Source: Sedimentisphaerales bacterium
GTDB lineage: Bacteria > Planctomycetota > Phycisphaerae > Sedimentisphaerales > SG8-4
Reading direction: 5' to 3'
DNA: 64,000 nucleotides
Assembly: GCA_016928975.1 (NCBI GenBank)
Contig: JAFGJR010000184.1
Location: 1 to 64,000 of the forward strand
A program made the translations under genes and the position numbers. This document shows, piece after piece, positions 23,962-32,263 of this stretch. Position 1 is the stretch's first letter. Every line of letters begins with the position of its first letter. The notes under the pieces are model-generated. The model saw nothing but the letters and a program-made list of their open reading frames with translations, did no database searches and was not told the DNA's origin.

Positions 23962-25315
23962 TCCACGACTCGTCGAATCGGACGTGTGTGATCGTGTTGC
24001 GCGGCTGCCCCGCCTCGCGGCGATGGTAGCTGTACACCACGTGCAGGCGGTCGTCGGAGCCCTGGATGATCGACGGATAGGCGGCCGACGGCGAGCCCTC
24101 ACCGCTCGGCCCCCGCTCGACGTGACGTGTGTGGGACCACGTCCTGCCCTCATCGGTGGAGACGGACACGGCCAGGCTGTGGCGGCCCCGCTCCGTGTCG
24201 TTGTACGCCAGGACCCAGTGCCCGTTGCGCAGCGTCACGAGATCGGCCCCCGACCCGGGGTTGGGCAACGGCGAATCCCGGACGGGGCTCCAGGTGAACC
24301 CCTTGTCGCCGGAGGAGCTGACGTGCAATCGCTGGGGCGGGCCTCCGTTGTCGCGCATGTAGGCGACCAGCGTCCCGTCCGCCTTTCGTGCGAGGCTCGG
24401 CTGGATATTGCCCGCCCCCACCAGCGGCTCGCTGAACTGCCACGTCGCGCCGTTGTCGTCCGTGATCGCCATCAGCGAGAAGCTGAATCCGTCGGAGTAC
24501 AGCGGCACGATCAGCCGTCCACTCTCCAGCAGCACGGCCTTGTTCTTCGTCTGCCAGCCCATCCGCCGGAAATACGGATAGCCGAGGTCTTTATCGACGG
24601 TCTCGCCGGAAGCCTGCCGCAGGCTCCCCTTGCGGATCATGTCCTCGCCGCGGGCCTTGGCCAGCACTTTCGCGCCCCACGCCGTCCACAGGCCGGCCGC
24701 CAGGGTAGCCTGTACCGGTTTTGACGCGTACACCTCCTTCTGGAGATACTCGCCGTATTCCTTGATCTGCCGTTCGATGGACCTGACGAACCGGTCGTCC
24801 GGCTGGATGCCTCGCTCCGTGGAGTCGCCCGGCTTGACGTGGAGGAGGTCCTGCCAGCTCCATCGGGGCGGGCCACTGCCTCCCGCGTAGTCCTCGCTGA
24901 TCCGGTACTTCAGCAGTGACGTCTCCCACTGGTTCGCGATCACCGTGTACCACATCAGCCACAGCCGGCTCCTGGCGTCCATGAAAAGGATCGGGTTGAT
25001 ATCCGGAAATCCCGGGGTATCGGCCATGAGGAACGGCTCGGTCCATTGCGTCGCCCCGGCCTTGCACCGCGATCCCATGATCCGTACGTCATCCGCCCAC
25101 CGCTCCCCCGACCCCTGGAACCACGCCGCCAGCAGGTCGCCGTTCGGCAGCTCGACGATCGTGGACCCGTGAACGTGCTCGCTGACGGGCGGGAAGATTT
25201 CCTCCGCCCGATGCTCACCTGCGCTGCTGGTGTCGCCGCGCGCAAGCCATGCACCCATACCGATCAGCATAAGCGCCGGCATTTGCCATCTGTTCGAAAA
25301 ACAATCCTGTCGCAT
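23942..25315 (-). CDS. Sialidase/neuraminidase-like BNR-repeat protein, secreted
   Basis: Protein of 457 residues with a signal peptide (LMLIGMGAWLARG region, residues about 12-29). The six-bladed propeller features are present: IVELPNGDLLAAWFQGSGE near residue 54 and three Asp-box-like repeats (ITDDNGATWQF, SSSGDKGFTWSP, STDEGRTWSH) spaced along the C-terminal half. The RIP-like strand is not obvious. It may cleave sialic acid or act on another sugar; planctomycete members often lack proven sialidase activity. Tail-to-tail overlap with the membrane protein gene. Confidence 0.8.
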   Translation of the reverse strand: MRQDCFSNRWQMPALMLIGMGAWLARGDTSSAGEHRAEEIFPPVSEHVHGSTIVELPNGDLLAAWFQGSGERWADDVRIMGSRCKAGATQWTEPFLMADTPGFPDINPILFMDARSRLWLMWYTVIANQWETSLLKYRISEDYAGGSGPPRWSWQDLLHVKPGDSTERGIQPDDRFVRSIERQIKEYGEYLQKEVYASKPVQATLAAGLWTAWGAKVLAKARGEDMIRKGSLRQASGETVDKDLGYPYFRRMGWQTKNKAVLLESGRLIVPLYSDGFSFSLMAITDDNGATWQFSEPLVGAGNIQPSLARKADGTLVAYMRDNGGPPQRLHVSSSGDKGFTWSPVRDSPLPNPGSGADLVTLRNGHWVLAYNDTERGRHSLAVSVSTDEGRTWSHTRHVERGPSGEGSPSAAYPSIIQGSDDRLHVVYSYHRREAGQPRNTITHVRFDESWITAEQE

Positions 25316-25365
25316 CTGTCACAGCCCTCTCGTTGTCGAGGTGTCCGCAAGACCAATCCGGCGAT

Positions 25366-25460
25366 CGGGTGGCAGCGGCAAGCGCAGAGAAGCGGAGCTT
25401 GCCGATGGTGCCGTGCGTCTGAAAAGCCATCGGCAAGCTGGTGCTTGCCGCTGCCACCCG
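25366..25460. repeat. GGTGGCAGCGGCAAGC palindromic repeat, copy 1
   Basis: A perfect 18-bp inverted repeat (25366-25383 and 25443-25460, beginning CGGGTGGCAGCGGCAAGC) brackets a second internal palindrome (AGCTTGCCGATGG ... CCATCGGCAAGCT). It is the same family as the copies at 32.1 and 36.0 kb, with diverged flanks. Confidence 0.8.
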
Positions 25461-25570
25461 ATGCGGGGCCGAGCACCTGTCTATTATTCCCTTGTCAAGC
25501 GGTCGCTGGGAACCCTATCATACTGCATGATTGGCCGGGAGTCGATCTTGCCGGTCGATGGAGGTGACGA

Positions 25571-26419
25571 ATGTCCGACAATGCCATGCCTGTGGGAAAG
25601 ATCGGGAAGGTCACGATCAGCCGGCTCATCATCGGCGGCAATCAGTTCAGCGGGTGGTCGCACAGCCGGGACCTGAAGTACCTGCGCGACCTGTTCAAGG
25701 CGTACGCCACGGAGAAGAAGATCCTGCAGACCCTTCGCCTGGCGGAGGAGAACGGCGTCAACACGATCATTACGTCCTCCTCGGCCTACCTGGCCAGGTA
25801 CTGGAAGGATTGGGGCGGGCAGATCCAGTGGATCGCCCAGGTGCACCCGAAGACCGACGACGTGACCAGCGACATCAAGAGGGCCATCGACGCCGGGGCG
25901 GTCGGCGCCTACGTGCAGGGCGGCGTGGGCGACAGCTTCGTCAAAGGCGGGCGCGTCGATCTGCTCGGCAAGGCGGTCGAGTTCATCAAGAGCAACCACG
26001 TGCTCGCCGGCATCGGCGGCCATTCCCTCCAGGTGCCCATGGCCGTGGAGAAAGCGGGAATCCAGCCGGACTTCTACATGAAGACCCTGCACCACGACCG
26101 TTACTGGTCCGCCACGCCGAGAGAGCAGAGGGTGGAGTTCAACGTCGACAGCAACGGGCCGCTCGATCACGACAACATCTGGTCCATCACGCCGGAGAAG
26201 GATATCGAATTCATGCGGACCGTGGCCCGGCCCTGGATCGCGTTCAAGGTCCTGGCCGCCGGCGCCATTCACCCTCGCGACGGGTTCACGTTCGCCTTCG
26301 ACAACGGCGCCGACTTCATCTGCGTCGGCATGTTCGACTTTCAGATTCGAGAGAACGCCGTCATCGCCAAAGACGCGGTGTCCCGCGCCCAGAACCGCCC
26401 GCGTCCGTGGCGGGCGTGA
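25571..26419 (+). CDS. Hypothetical TIM-barrel protein
   Basis: Protein of 282 residues, probably cytoplasmic as no signal peptide is seen. Its start (VGKIGKVTISRLIIGGNQFSG) resembles the opening strand of aldo/keto reductases, and later segments alternate strand and helix as in a barrel (TIITSSSAYLAR, IQWIAQVHP, AGAVGAYVQGG, HVLAGIGGHS, ADFICVGMFDFQI). The Asp-Tyr-Lys-His set of aldo/keto reductases is not evident. It is followed after 12 bases by a MocA-family gene, so both likely act in one sugar pathway. Function unknown. Confidence 0.72.
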   Translation: MSDNAMPVGKIGKVTISRLIIGGNQFSGWSHSRDLKYLRDLFKAYATEKKILQTLRLAEENGVNTIITSSSAYLARYWKDWGGQIQWIAQVHPKTDDVTSDIKRAIDAGAVGAYVQGGVGDSFVKGGRVDLLGKAVEFIKSNHVLAGIGGHSLQVPMAVEKAGIQPDFYMKTLHHDRYWSATPREQRVEFNVDSNGPLDHDNIWSITPEKDIEFMRTVARPWIAFKVLAAGAIHPRDGFTFAFDNGADFICVGMFDFQIRENAVIAKDAVSRAQNRPRPWRA

Positions 26420-26431
26420 GGAGGACTCACC

Positions 26432-27802
26432 ATGAAACATGACCGTCCGATTGCGAACCCGGCACACAGGACATCCTCGCGTCGAGACGTCTTGAAATGG
26501 AGCGGAGCGCTGGTGGCCGCCACGACGCTGGCCGGCGTTGATATTCCTGCGATGAATGCGGCCGAGGACAGCACCATCCGCCTGGCGCTGATCGGCTGCG
26601 GCGGTCGAGGCTGCGGCGCGGCGGCCAACGCCTTCGACTCGCCGAACGGCCCGGTCAAGCTGGTCGTAATGGCCGACTTCTTCGCGGATCGCCTGACCCA
26701 CGCGCACGAGGTGCTGAGCGAGCAATACGGCGCACGGGTGGATGTCCCGCTCGAGCGGCGGTTCGTGGGCTTCGACGCCTGGCGAAAGGCGATCGACTGT
26801 CTGCGTCCGGGAGACGTGGCGATGCTGACCGGCTACGCCGGCTTCCGGCCCGCACAACTGGAGTACGCGGTCGAGAAGGGCGTCAACGTGTTCATGGAGA
26901 AGTCGTTTGCGACCGATCCGCCGGCGGTCCGGCGAGTGATCCGGGCGGGGGAGGCGGCCGAGAAGAAGAACCTCAAGATCGCCGCCGGCCTGCAGTGCCG
27001 TCATTCGAGGAATCGCCAGGAGCTGATCCGGCGCATTCGCGACGGCCAGCTCGGTGACATCCAGCTCATCCGCGCCTACCGGATGCAGTCGTGCCCGCCC
27101 CTGGGTCCGCGACCGGCGGCGGTGGAAGACCTGCACTGGCAGATCCGCGACTTCACGCATTTCCTGTGGGTCTCCGGAGGTCTGTTCGCGGAGATGGACA
27201 TTCACCAGATCGACGAGGTCTGCTGGATCAAGGATGCATGGCCGGTCTGGGCGCACGGCGTGAGCGGACGCGCCGCCAACAGCACGGACTGCGGCCAGAA
27301 CCTCGACTCCTTCACCATCGAGTGGACGTTTCCCGATGGCGCCAAGGCGTTCGACGTTGTCCGATGGCTTCCAAACTGTCACACCGAGTTTGCGACATAC
27401 ATCCACGGGACCAAGTGCGCCGCCCAGTTCTCCGGCAGTAATCACGAAGGCACGGTGCACACCTACAAAGACCAGCGCTGTGCCAGCGACAACGTCGCCT
27501 GGCGGGCGCCCAAGGAGACAGTCACGCCGTGGCAGGCGGAGTGGGACGTGCTGCTCGACGCCATCCGCCGCGACCTTCCGCACAATGAGGCCAAGCGTGC
27601 CGCTCTTTCCAATCTCGCCGACATCATGGGTCGGGCGGCAGCTCACTCCGGCCAGATCATCACGTGGGACCAGGCGATGGCCTCCGACTTTCAGTTCTGC
27701 CCGGCGATCGACAGCCTCACCGACGACAGTGCACCGCCGGTCCAGGCCGACGCTCAGGGTCATTATCCGGTTCCGGTCCCCGGACAGTGGACGGAGATCT
27801 GA
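26432..27802 (+). CDS. Tat-exported Gfo/Idh/MocA-family oxidoreductase
   Basis: Protein of 456 residues. The export signal contains SSRRDVLKWSGALVAATTLAG. The Rossmann fold starts at RLALIGCGGRGCGAAAN. The usual EKP motif is present as FMEKSFA: Lys is kept but Pro is Ser. The substrate-binding domain includes GGLFAEMDIHQIDEVCW. The gene is 12 bases after the TIM-barrel gene. GAGGAC precedes the ATG. NAD(P) dependence follows from the family; the sugar substrate is unknown. Confidence 0.87.
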   Translation: MKHDRPIANPAHRTSSRRDVLKWSGALVAATTLAGVDIPAMNAAEDSTIRLALIGCGGRGCGAAANAFDSPNGPVKLVVMADFFADRLTHAHEVLSEQYGARVDVPLERRFVGFDAWRKAIDCLRPGDVAMLTGYAGFRPAQLEYAVEKGVNVFMEKSFATDPPAVRRVIRAGEAAEKKNLKIAAGLQCRHSRNRQELIRRIRDGQLGDIQLIRAYRMQSCPPLGPRPAAVEDLHWQIRDFTHFLWVSGGLFAEMDIHQIDEVCWIKDAWPVWAHGVSGRAANSTDCGQNLDSFTIEWTFPDGAKAFDVVRWLPNCHTEFATYIHGTKCAAQFSGSNHEGTVHTYKDQRCASDNVAWRAPKETVTPWQAEWDVLLDAIRRDLPHNEAKRAALSNLADIMGRAAAHSGQIITWDQAMASDFQFCPAIDSLTDDSAPPVQADAQGHYPVPVPGQWTEI

Positions 27803-27993
27803 CGTATTCGCATCCATTCTGCCAAACCCGATTTCGAGAAGGCGACAAGAGAACGATTCAATGAACCCTCCGTCGTCGAGCGGTCTCATCCGCGCCTCGG
27901 TCCTCGCATCCGGCGGGGCAGTGGGCAGGCTGAGCCTGTAGAGACCTCGCGCAAGCGTTGCCAGGATCTGTTGTAGTGGAGCCGAACGTGCAG

Positions 27994-28941
27994 ATGGATA
28001 CCGGCGCAGAAGGGCCCGTGGCCGAGCCGATTGGGTTGGTCGGGCTTGGCCTGATGGGGATGGCTCTGGCGGAGCGCCTGCTCGGAGGCGGTTGCGAGGT
28101 GTGGGGACATGACGTTGACCGGGACCGCGAGGAGCTTCTCCGCCGGGCCGGTGGCAAACCGGCGTCGAGCGCGGCGGAGGTCGCGTCCACCTGCCGCAGG
28201 ACTCTCCTGAGCTTGCCGGACAGCGACGTGGTGGAGACTGTGCTGACTGATATGGACCTGTCTCTGACGGCGGGGCGGATCATCATTGACACATCGACCG
28301 GCGATCCCGAACGGGTCGCGGCGATCGGACGCCGGCTGGCCGAGCGAGGCGTCTGGTATCTGGATGCCACGATCTCCGGCAGCAGCCAACAGGTCCGCGA
28401 GGGGCACGCCGTGGTTCTGGCTGGCGGTCCGGCCGAGGTGTTCGATCAGTGCCAGGATGTGTTCGAGCGGTTTGCCAGGCGATGGTTTCACCTCGGGCCT
28501 TGTGGCAGCGGCTCGCAGATGAAGCTCGTCAGCAATCTCGTCCTGGGCCTGAATCGCGCCGCCCTGGCGGAAGGGCTGTGGTTCGGCGAGGTTCTGGGGC
28601 TGGATCCGCAGACCGTGCTGGCCGTCCTGCGCGAGAGCCTGGCGTACTCGCGGATCATGGACACCAAGGGCGAGAAGATGGTCCGTGGCGACTTCGAGCC
28701 CCAGGCCCGGCTGTCACAACATCACAAGGACGTTCGTCTGATGCTGCTCGCTGCCGCCGCGGCGGGGACCGACTTGCCGCTCACCCGCGCCCATGCTCGC
28801 CTGCTGGAACTGGCCGAGCGCGCCGGCTACGGCGCCCAGGACAACAGTGCCATCATCCGTGCCTTTGAGCAGCTTCGTGCGGCACGGACAGCGGGCCAGA
28901 ACCGCCAGCCGGGAGAGGACGCATCGAAGGCACAGACATGA
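27994..28941 (+). CDS. Beta-hydroxyacid dehydrogenase (3-hydroxyisobutyrate dehydrogenase family)
   Basis: NAD(P)-binding 6-phosphogluconate/3-hydroxyisobutyrate dehydrogenase-like enzyme of about 315 residues. The dinucleotide motif IGLVGLGLMGMALAERLL is near the N-terminus, the substrate motif DATISGSSQQVREG at about 120 and the catalytic-lysine region GSGSQMKLVSNLVLG at about 170. The start is uncertain: ATG 27994 or GTG 27976. It overlaps the MFS gene by four bases (ATGA), so the two are probably co-translated. Likely substrate is a sugar acid or tartronate semialdehyde-like compound. Confidence 0.86.
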   Translation: MDTGAEGPVAEPIGLVGLGLMGMALAERLLGGGCEVWGHDVDRDREELLRRAGGKPASSAAEVASTCRRTLLSLPDSDVVETVLTDMDLSLTAGRIIIDTSTGDPERVAAIGRRLAERGVWYLDATISGSSQQVREGHAVVLAGGPAEVFDQCQDVFERFARRWFHLGPCGSGSQMKLVSNLVLGLNRAALAEGLWFGEVLGLDPQTVLAVLRESLAYSRIMDTKGEKMVRGDFEPQARLSQHHKDVRLMLLAAAAAGTDLPLTRAHARLLELAERAGYGAQDNSAIIRAFEQLRAARTAGQNRQPGEDASKAQT

Positions 28942-30209
28942 ACCAGGTCGCAGAGATGTCATCTCAGTCATTCCTGGGTCGCAGGGCAAGGCTTGTCGTC
29001 CTGTGCGCCGCCTTCGCCGGTCTGCTTTTTGACGGCATCGAGTTGGGCCTGATGCCGATCGCATCTCTGTCCGTGACCCAGAGCCTGCTCGGAGATCGCT
29101 TCACCGATGCGTTGGCGGGAGACTGGTTTGCGCGTTTCACAGCCGGTCTGATGCTGGGTGCTGCGGTGGGAGGCATCGTGTTCGGGGCGCTGGGCGACCG
29201 CGTCGGGCGTACGCGAGCGATGGGGGTGAGCATCCTGTTCTATTCTGTCTTTTCTGGAGCTGGATTTCTGGTCGGCAGTCTGGAGCAGATGCTGGCTCTT
29301 CGCTTCTTCGTGGGCCTGGGGATCGGCGGGATGTGGCCGAACGGCGTGTCGCTGGTCTCGGAGTGCTGGCCGAATGTGTCGCGGCCGATGGTGGCGGGCA
29401 TCGTCGGCGCGGGCCTGAACACCGGCATTCTGCTGCTTTCTCAAATCGCTCGCATCTGGCACATCACGCCGGACTCCTGGCGTTGGCTCTTCGGGTGGAG
29501 CGCCGTTCCCGGTCTGCTCGGGGTCGTGGCGCTGTGCTTCGTACCTGAGTCGCCGCGGTGGTTGTCCACGCGCACGGGCACAGCCCGACGAGCGGCTGCG
29601 CCGTTGCGGGAGTTGTTCCGTCCGCCGTTGCTGCGGCTGACTCTCCTCGGCATCGTGCTCGGCTCGATTCCCATGATCGGCGCGTGGGCCGCAAGCAAGT
29701 GGATGATTCCCTGGGCCGACAAGATCGGCGGGGCCGCACAGCCGGGCTACAAGGCGCTCGCGCAAGGGTTCTGGGCTCTCGGAGCAGTGCTCGGCAGCTT
29801 CTTCGGCGCCCAGCTTGCCGGCCTGCTCGGCCGGCGGCTTTCGTACTTCCTCATCAGCCTGGGTTCCACGGCATTGACCTGTGGCCTGTTCCTGTTCACG
29901 GCCCCGTTGCAGCCCGCCTTTCTGCCGATGGCGTTCGTGCAGGGTTTCGTGGCCACGCTGTTCTTCGGCTGGCTCCCCCTGTACCTGCCGGAGCTGTTCC
30001 CGACGAAAGTGCGAGCGACGGGCAGTGGGATCGCCTACAACGTCGGGCGTTTCGCCACGGCCGGAGGGGTCTTCGCCGCCGGCGTGCTGGCCACCTGGTT
30101 TGGCGGCGACTTCGCCCGAGTGGGCGCGGTGATGGGCCTGGTCTATGCCCTGGGCATGGTGGCCATCTGGTGGGCGCCGGAGACGTCGAACAAGGACCTG
30201 CCGGACTGA
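28938..30209 (+). CDS. MFS transporter
   Basis: Major facilitator protein of 423 residues with about 12 membrane spans. The loop 2-3 signature is GALGDRVGRTRAMG, and its repeat in the second half is LAGLLGRRLSYFL. The closing region TKVRATGSGIAYNVGRFATAGG is typical of the sugar-acid/aromatic-acid:proton symporter branch (AAHS/SHS type). It overlaps the dehydrogenase gene, which supports uptake of the compound that enzyme oxidises. Substrate unknown. Confidence 0.88.
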   Translation: MNQVAEMSSQSFLGRRARLVVLCAAFAGLLFDGIELGLMPIASLSVTQSLLGDRFTDALAGDWFARFTAGLMLGAAVGGIVFGALGDRVGRTRAMGVSILFYSVFSGAGFLVGSLEQMLALRFFVGLGIGGMWPNGVSLVSECWPNVSRPMVAGIVGAGLNTGILLLSQIARIWHITPDSWRWLFGWSAVPGLLGVVALCFVPESPRWLSTRTGTARRAAAPLRELFRPPLLRLTLLGIVLGSIPMIGAWAASKWMIPWADKIGGAAQPGYKALAQGFWALGAVLGSFFGAQLAGLLGRRLSYFLISLGSTALTCGLFLFTAPLQPAFLPMAFVQGFVATLFFGWLPLYLPELFPTKVRATGSGIAYNVGRFATAGGVFAAGVLATWFGGDFARVGAVMGLVYALGMVAIWWAPETSNKDLPD

Positions 30210-30293
30210 CTGTGGAAGCGACAGTTCGCGCGAGATCATGGAACAGCCAGGCGGCTGAAGCCGGCACTCGCGACGAAGAGTCATCTTTTGGAA

Positions 30294-30366
30294 AGGCGGC
30301 GCTGGGATTCGAACCCAGGAATATTGGTTTTGCAAACCAACGCCTTAGCCACTTGGCTACGCCGCC
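30294..30366 (-). tRNA. tRNA-Cys (GCA)
   Basis: On the minus strand the 7-bp acceptor GGCGGCG pairs with CGCCGCC. The anticodon stem TTGGT/ACCAA holds loop TTGCAAA with anticodon GCA, and the T arm contains GGTTCGAATCC. The discriminator base is U, as expected for tRNA-Cys. CCA is not encoded. Confidence 0.95.
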
Positions 30367-30623
30367 GAGAGGCTTCCGCCACAGGGTAGCTACCAGAGCG
30401 CCCGGCGGATCGTTCCTGCTGGTCGCTATTGCGAAAGCGGTCTCAGATTGTCCCCAGTGTACAGCGGCCCGGCCGACAGCACAAGGGAAATTGCCGCGGT
30501 CAGCCCAAATTCGAGGTTGGGGGTGCGCACGTTCACCCGGACCGAGAATCGCCCTAAGATCATGTCGCAGCGGGGCTTGTAGCCTTGCGTGCACGTCGCA
30601 CAATGTACGTTTTTCTCCAGGTG
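30367..30623. other. Intergenic stretch with no recognised feature
   Basis: Between the tRNA-Cys gene and the end of the MocA-family gene. No convincing ORF, repeat or terminator was seen. Confidence 0.5.
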
Positions 30624-31973
30624 TCACAGGGTCCAGCCCTGGCGGTACTGGGGGCGCAGGAGCACATCGGCCTCGGGGCAGCCGACCGCCCGGAGGCTCG
30701 CCGCGTCCCACGTGAGCCTCCGGCCCGTTCGCAACGCCACGTTGCACAGCAACGCCGCCTCGGTCAGCGCGCCGGAGTAATCGAAGTTGCACGTCGTTGG
30801 GCCGCCTGTCTTGCACGCCTCGATCCACTCGCGGTGGTGGCCGATGGATTCGGGAACGAATGTTTCTGGAGCCGTAAAGTCTACAAACTGCTCCTCGGGC
30901 AGCAGTGCATGCCGGTTATAGTCGGCGATGAGCATCCCCTTCTCACCGACGAACAGCACCGCGCTGCCCCACGCGGGGATGTTCCGCTCCTTCGCGAAAG
31001 GCGGGTAGCCGCCGCCGTTGTACCACGTGAGCGACACCGGAGGCAACTCGCCGCGAGCAGGGTACTGCTGCTTCGCAATGGTCCATTTGGCGGCGCTCTG
31101 GGGGTGGACGGGACCCTGCGCCTCGACGGTCGTCGGGTGCCGCAGCTTCAATGCCCAGAAGGCCAGGTCGCAGTAGTGACAGAAGAAGTCGCCCAACTGG
31201 CCATTGGCGAAGTTCCACCAGTAGCGCCAACCGAAGGGGGCATACGTGGAATGGTACGGCCGTTCGGCCGCCGGCCCAAGCCACAAGTCCCAGTCGAGCG
31301 ACTCCGGCACGGGCGGGCGATCGACGGGCGCATCCGGCTGTGACACGTCCGTCGGCACCGGCGACCCGGCGAAGATGGGTCGTCCGTCCTCGGACTTCGT
31401 GGTGTTTGCGGCCATCCACACGTGGACTTCGCCGATCTTGCCGATCGCGCCGGTCTGCACCAGCTCCACGACACGGCGGTAGTTGCTGCCGGCGTGAATC
31501 TGCGTGCCCATCTGCGTCACGAGCTTCTTCTCTCTGGCGATTCCCGCCATCAGCCTCGCCTCGTACACGCTTCGCGTGAGCGGCTTCTCGCAGTAGCAGT
31601 GCTTGCCGAGCTTCATGGCCATGACGCCCGCCGGCGCGTGCGTATGATCCGGCGTCCCGACAACCACCGCGTCAACCTGGTTGTGCATCTCATCGAGCAT
31701 CTTGCGGAAGTCCGTGTACCGCTTGGCGGCGGGGAACTGCCCGAAGGTCTTGGCCGCGTGCTTGTCATCGACGTCGCACAGCGCCACGATGTTCTCGCTT
31801 GCCACGCCGTTGATATCCTCGGCGCCTCGACCGCCGATGCCGATGCCCGCGATGTTCAGCTTGCTGTTGGCCGCCGTGCCTCGCACCAGGCGGCTGTTGG
31901 ACAGAATGATCAGGCCGGTGCCGGTCCAGGCCACGTTCCTCAGGAAACCACGGCGGGTCAGCGCTCGATGCAT
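30624..31973 (-). CDS. Exported Gfo/Idh/MocA-family oxidoreductase
   Basis: Protein of 449 residues. The N-terminal export signal is LTRRGFLRNVAWTGTGLIIL, of twin-arginine type. The Rossmann start is LNIAGIGIGGRGAEDING. The EKP motif is present as YCEKPLTRSVYEA, and the C-terminal domain includes WRYWWNFANGQLGDFFCHYCD. This subfamily (bacterial-type 'inositol 2-dehydrogenase-like' exported proteins) is amplified in planctomycetes. It is the third exported MocA protein in this window. AGGAG-like sequence precedes the ATG. Confidence 0.88.
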   Translation of the reverse strand: MHRALTRRGFLRNVAWTGTGLIILSNSRLVRGTAANSKLNIAGIGIGGRGAEDINGVASENIVALCDVDDKHAAKTFGQFPAAKRYTDFRKMLDEMHNQVDAVVVGTPDHTHAPAGVMAMKLGKHCYCEKPLTRSVYEARLMAGIAREKKLVTQMGTQIHAGSNYRRVVELVQTGAIGKIGEVHVWMAANTTKSEDGRPIFAGSPVPTDVSQPDAPVDRPPVPESLDWDLWLGPAAERPYHSTYAPFGWRYWWNFANGQLGDFFCHYCDLAFWALKLRHPTTVEAQGPVHPQSAAKWTIAKQQYPARGELPPVSLTWYNGGGYPPFAKERNIPAWGSAVLFVGEKGMLIADYNRHALLPEEQFVDFTAPETFVPESIGHHREWIEACKTGGPTTCNFDYSGALTEAALLCNVALRTGRRLTWDAASLRAVGCPEADVLLRPQYRQGWTL

Positions 31974-32072
31974 CGTGTCACTCCTTATCGGTTCGACTCT
32001 CTTATGTCAGTCTGTCCACCGTACCCCCCGTCCCGCGCATAGTCAAGCACTGGCCGCGCGACTGTGCTGACG

Positions 32073-32216
32073 GTGTCTGTGCAGATTCTCGGGCACTGTG
32101 CCGGGTGGCAGCGGCAAGCGTCAGTTTGCCGATGGCCCGTCAGATGCGTGCCACCATCGGCAAGCTCCGAAGACTCCGCTTGCCGCTGCCACCCGATTGC
32201 CAGATTGTTTTCACAC
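32073..32216. repeat. 144-bp palindromic repeat, copy 2
   Basis: The core 32102-32195 is bounded by 18-bp inverted repeats CGGGTGGCAGCGGCAAGC and its complement. The whole 144-bp unit, including flanks GTGTCTGTGCAGATTCTCGG and ATTGCCAGATTGTTTTCACAC, recurs in inverted orientation at 35956-36099. The cores differ at only about three positions. Confidence 0.85.
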
Positions 32217-32263
32217 ACACTGCTGACACGCCGCCGACGCCTTTGACCTGTCCGCTGCGAGCG

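Noticed and set aside
25484..27889. 801-codon minus-strand ORF opposite the TIM-barrel and MocA genes
   Set aside because: It spans two well-supported plus-strand genes and their gap, with no recognisable motif.
28968..30335. 455-codon minus-strand ORF opposite the MFS gene and running into tRNA-Cys
   Set aside because: Extremely biased composition and it overlaps a tRNA gene.
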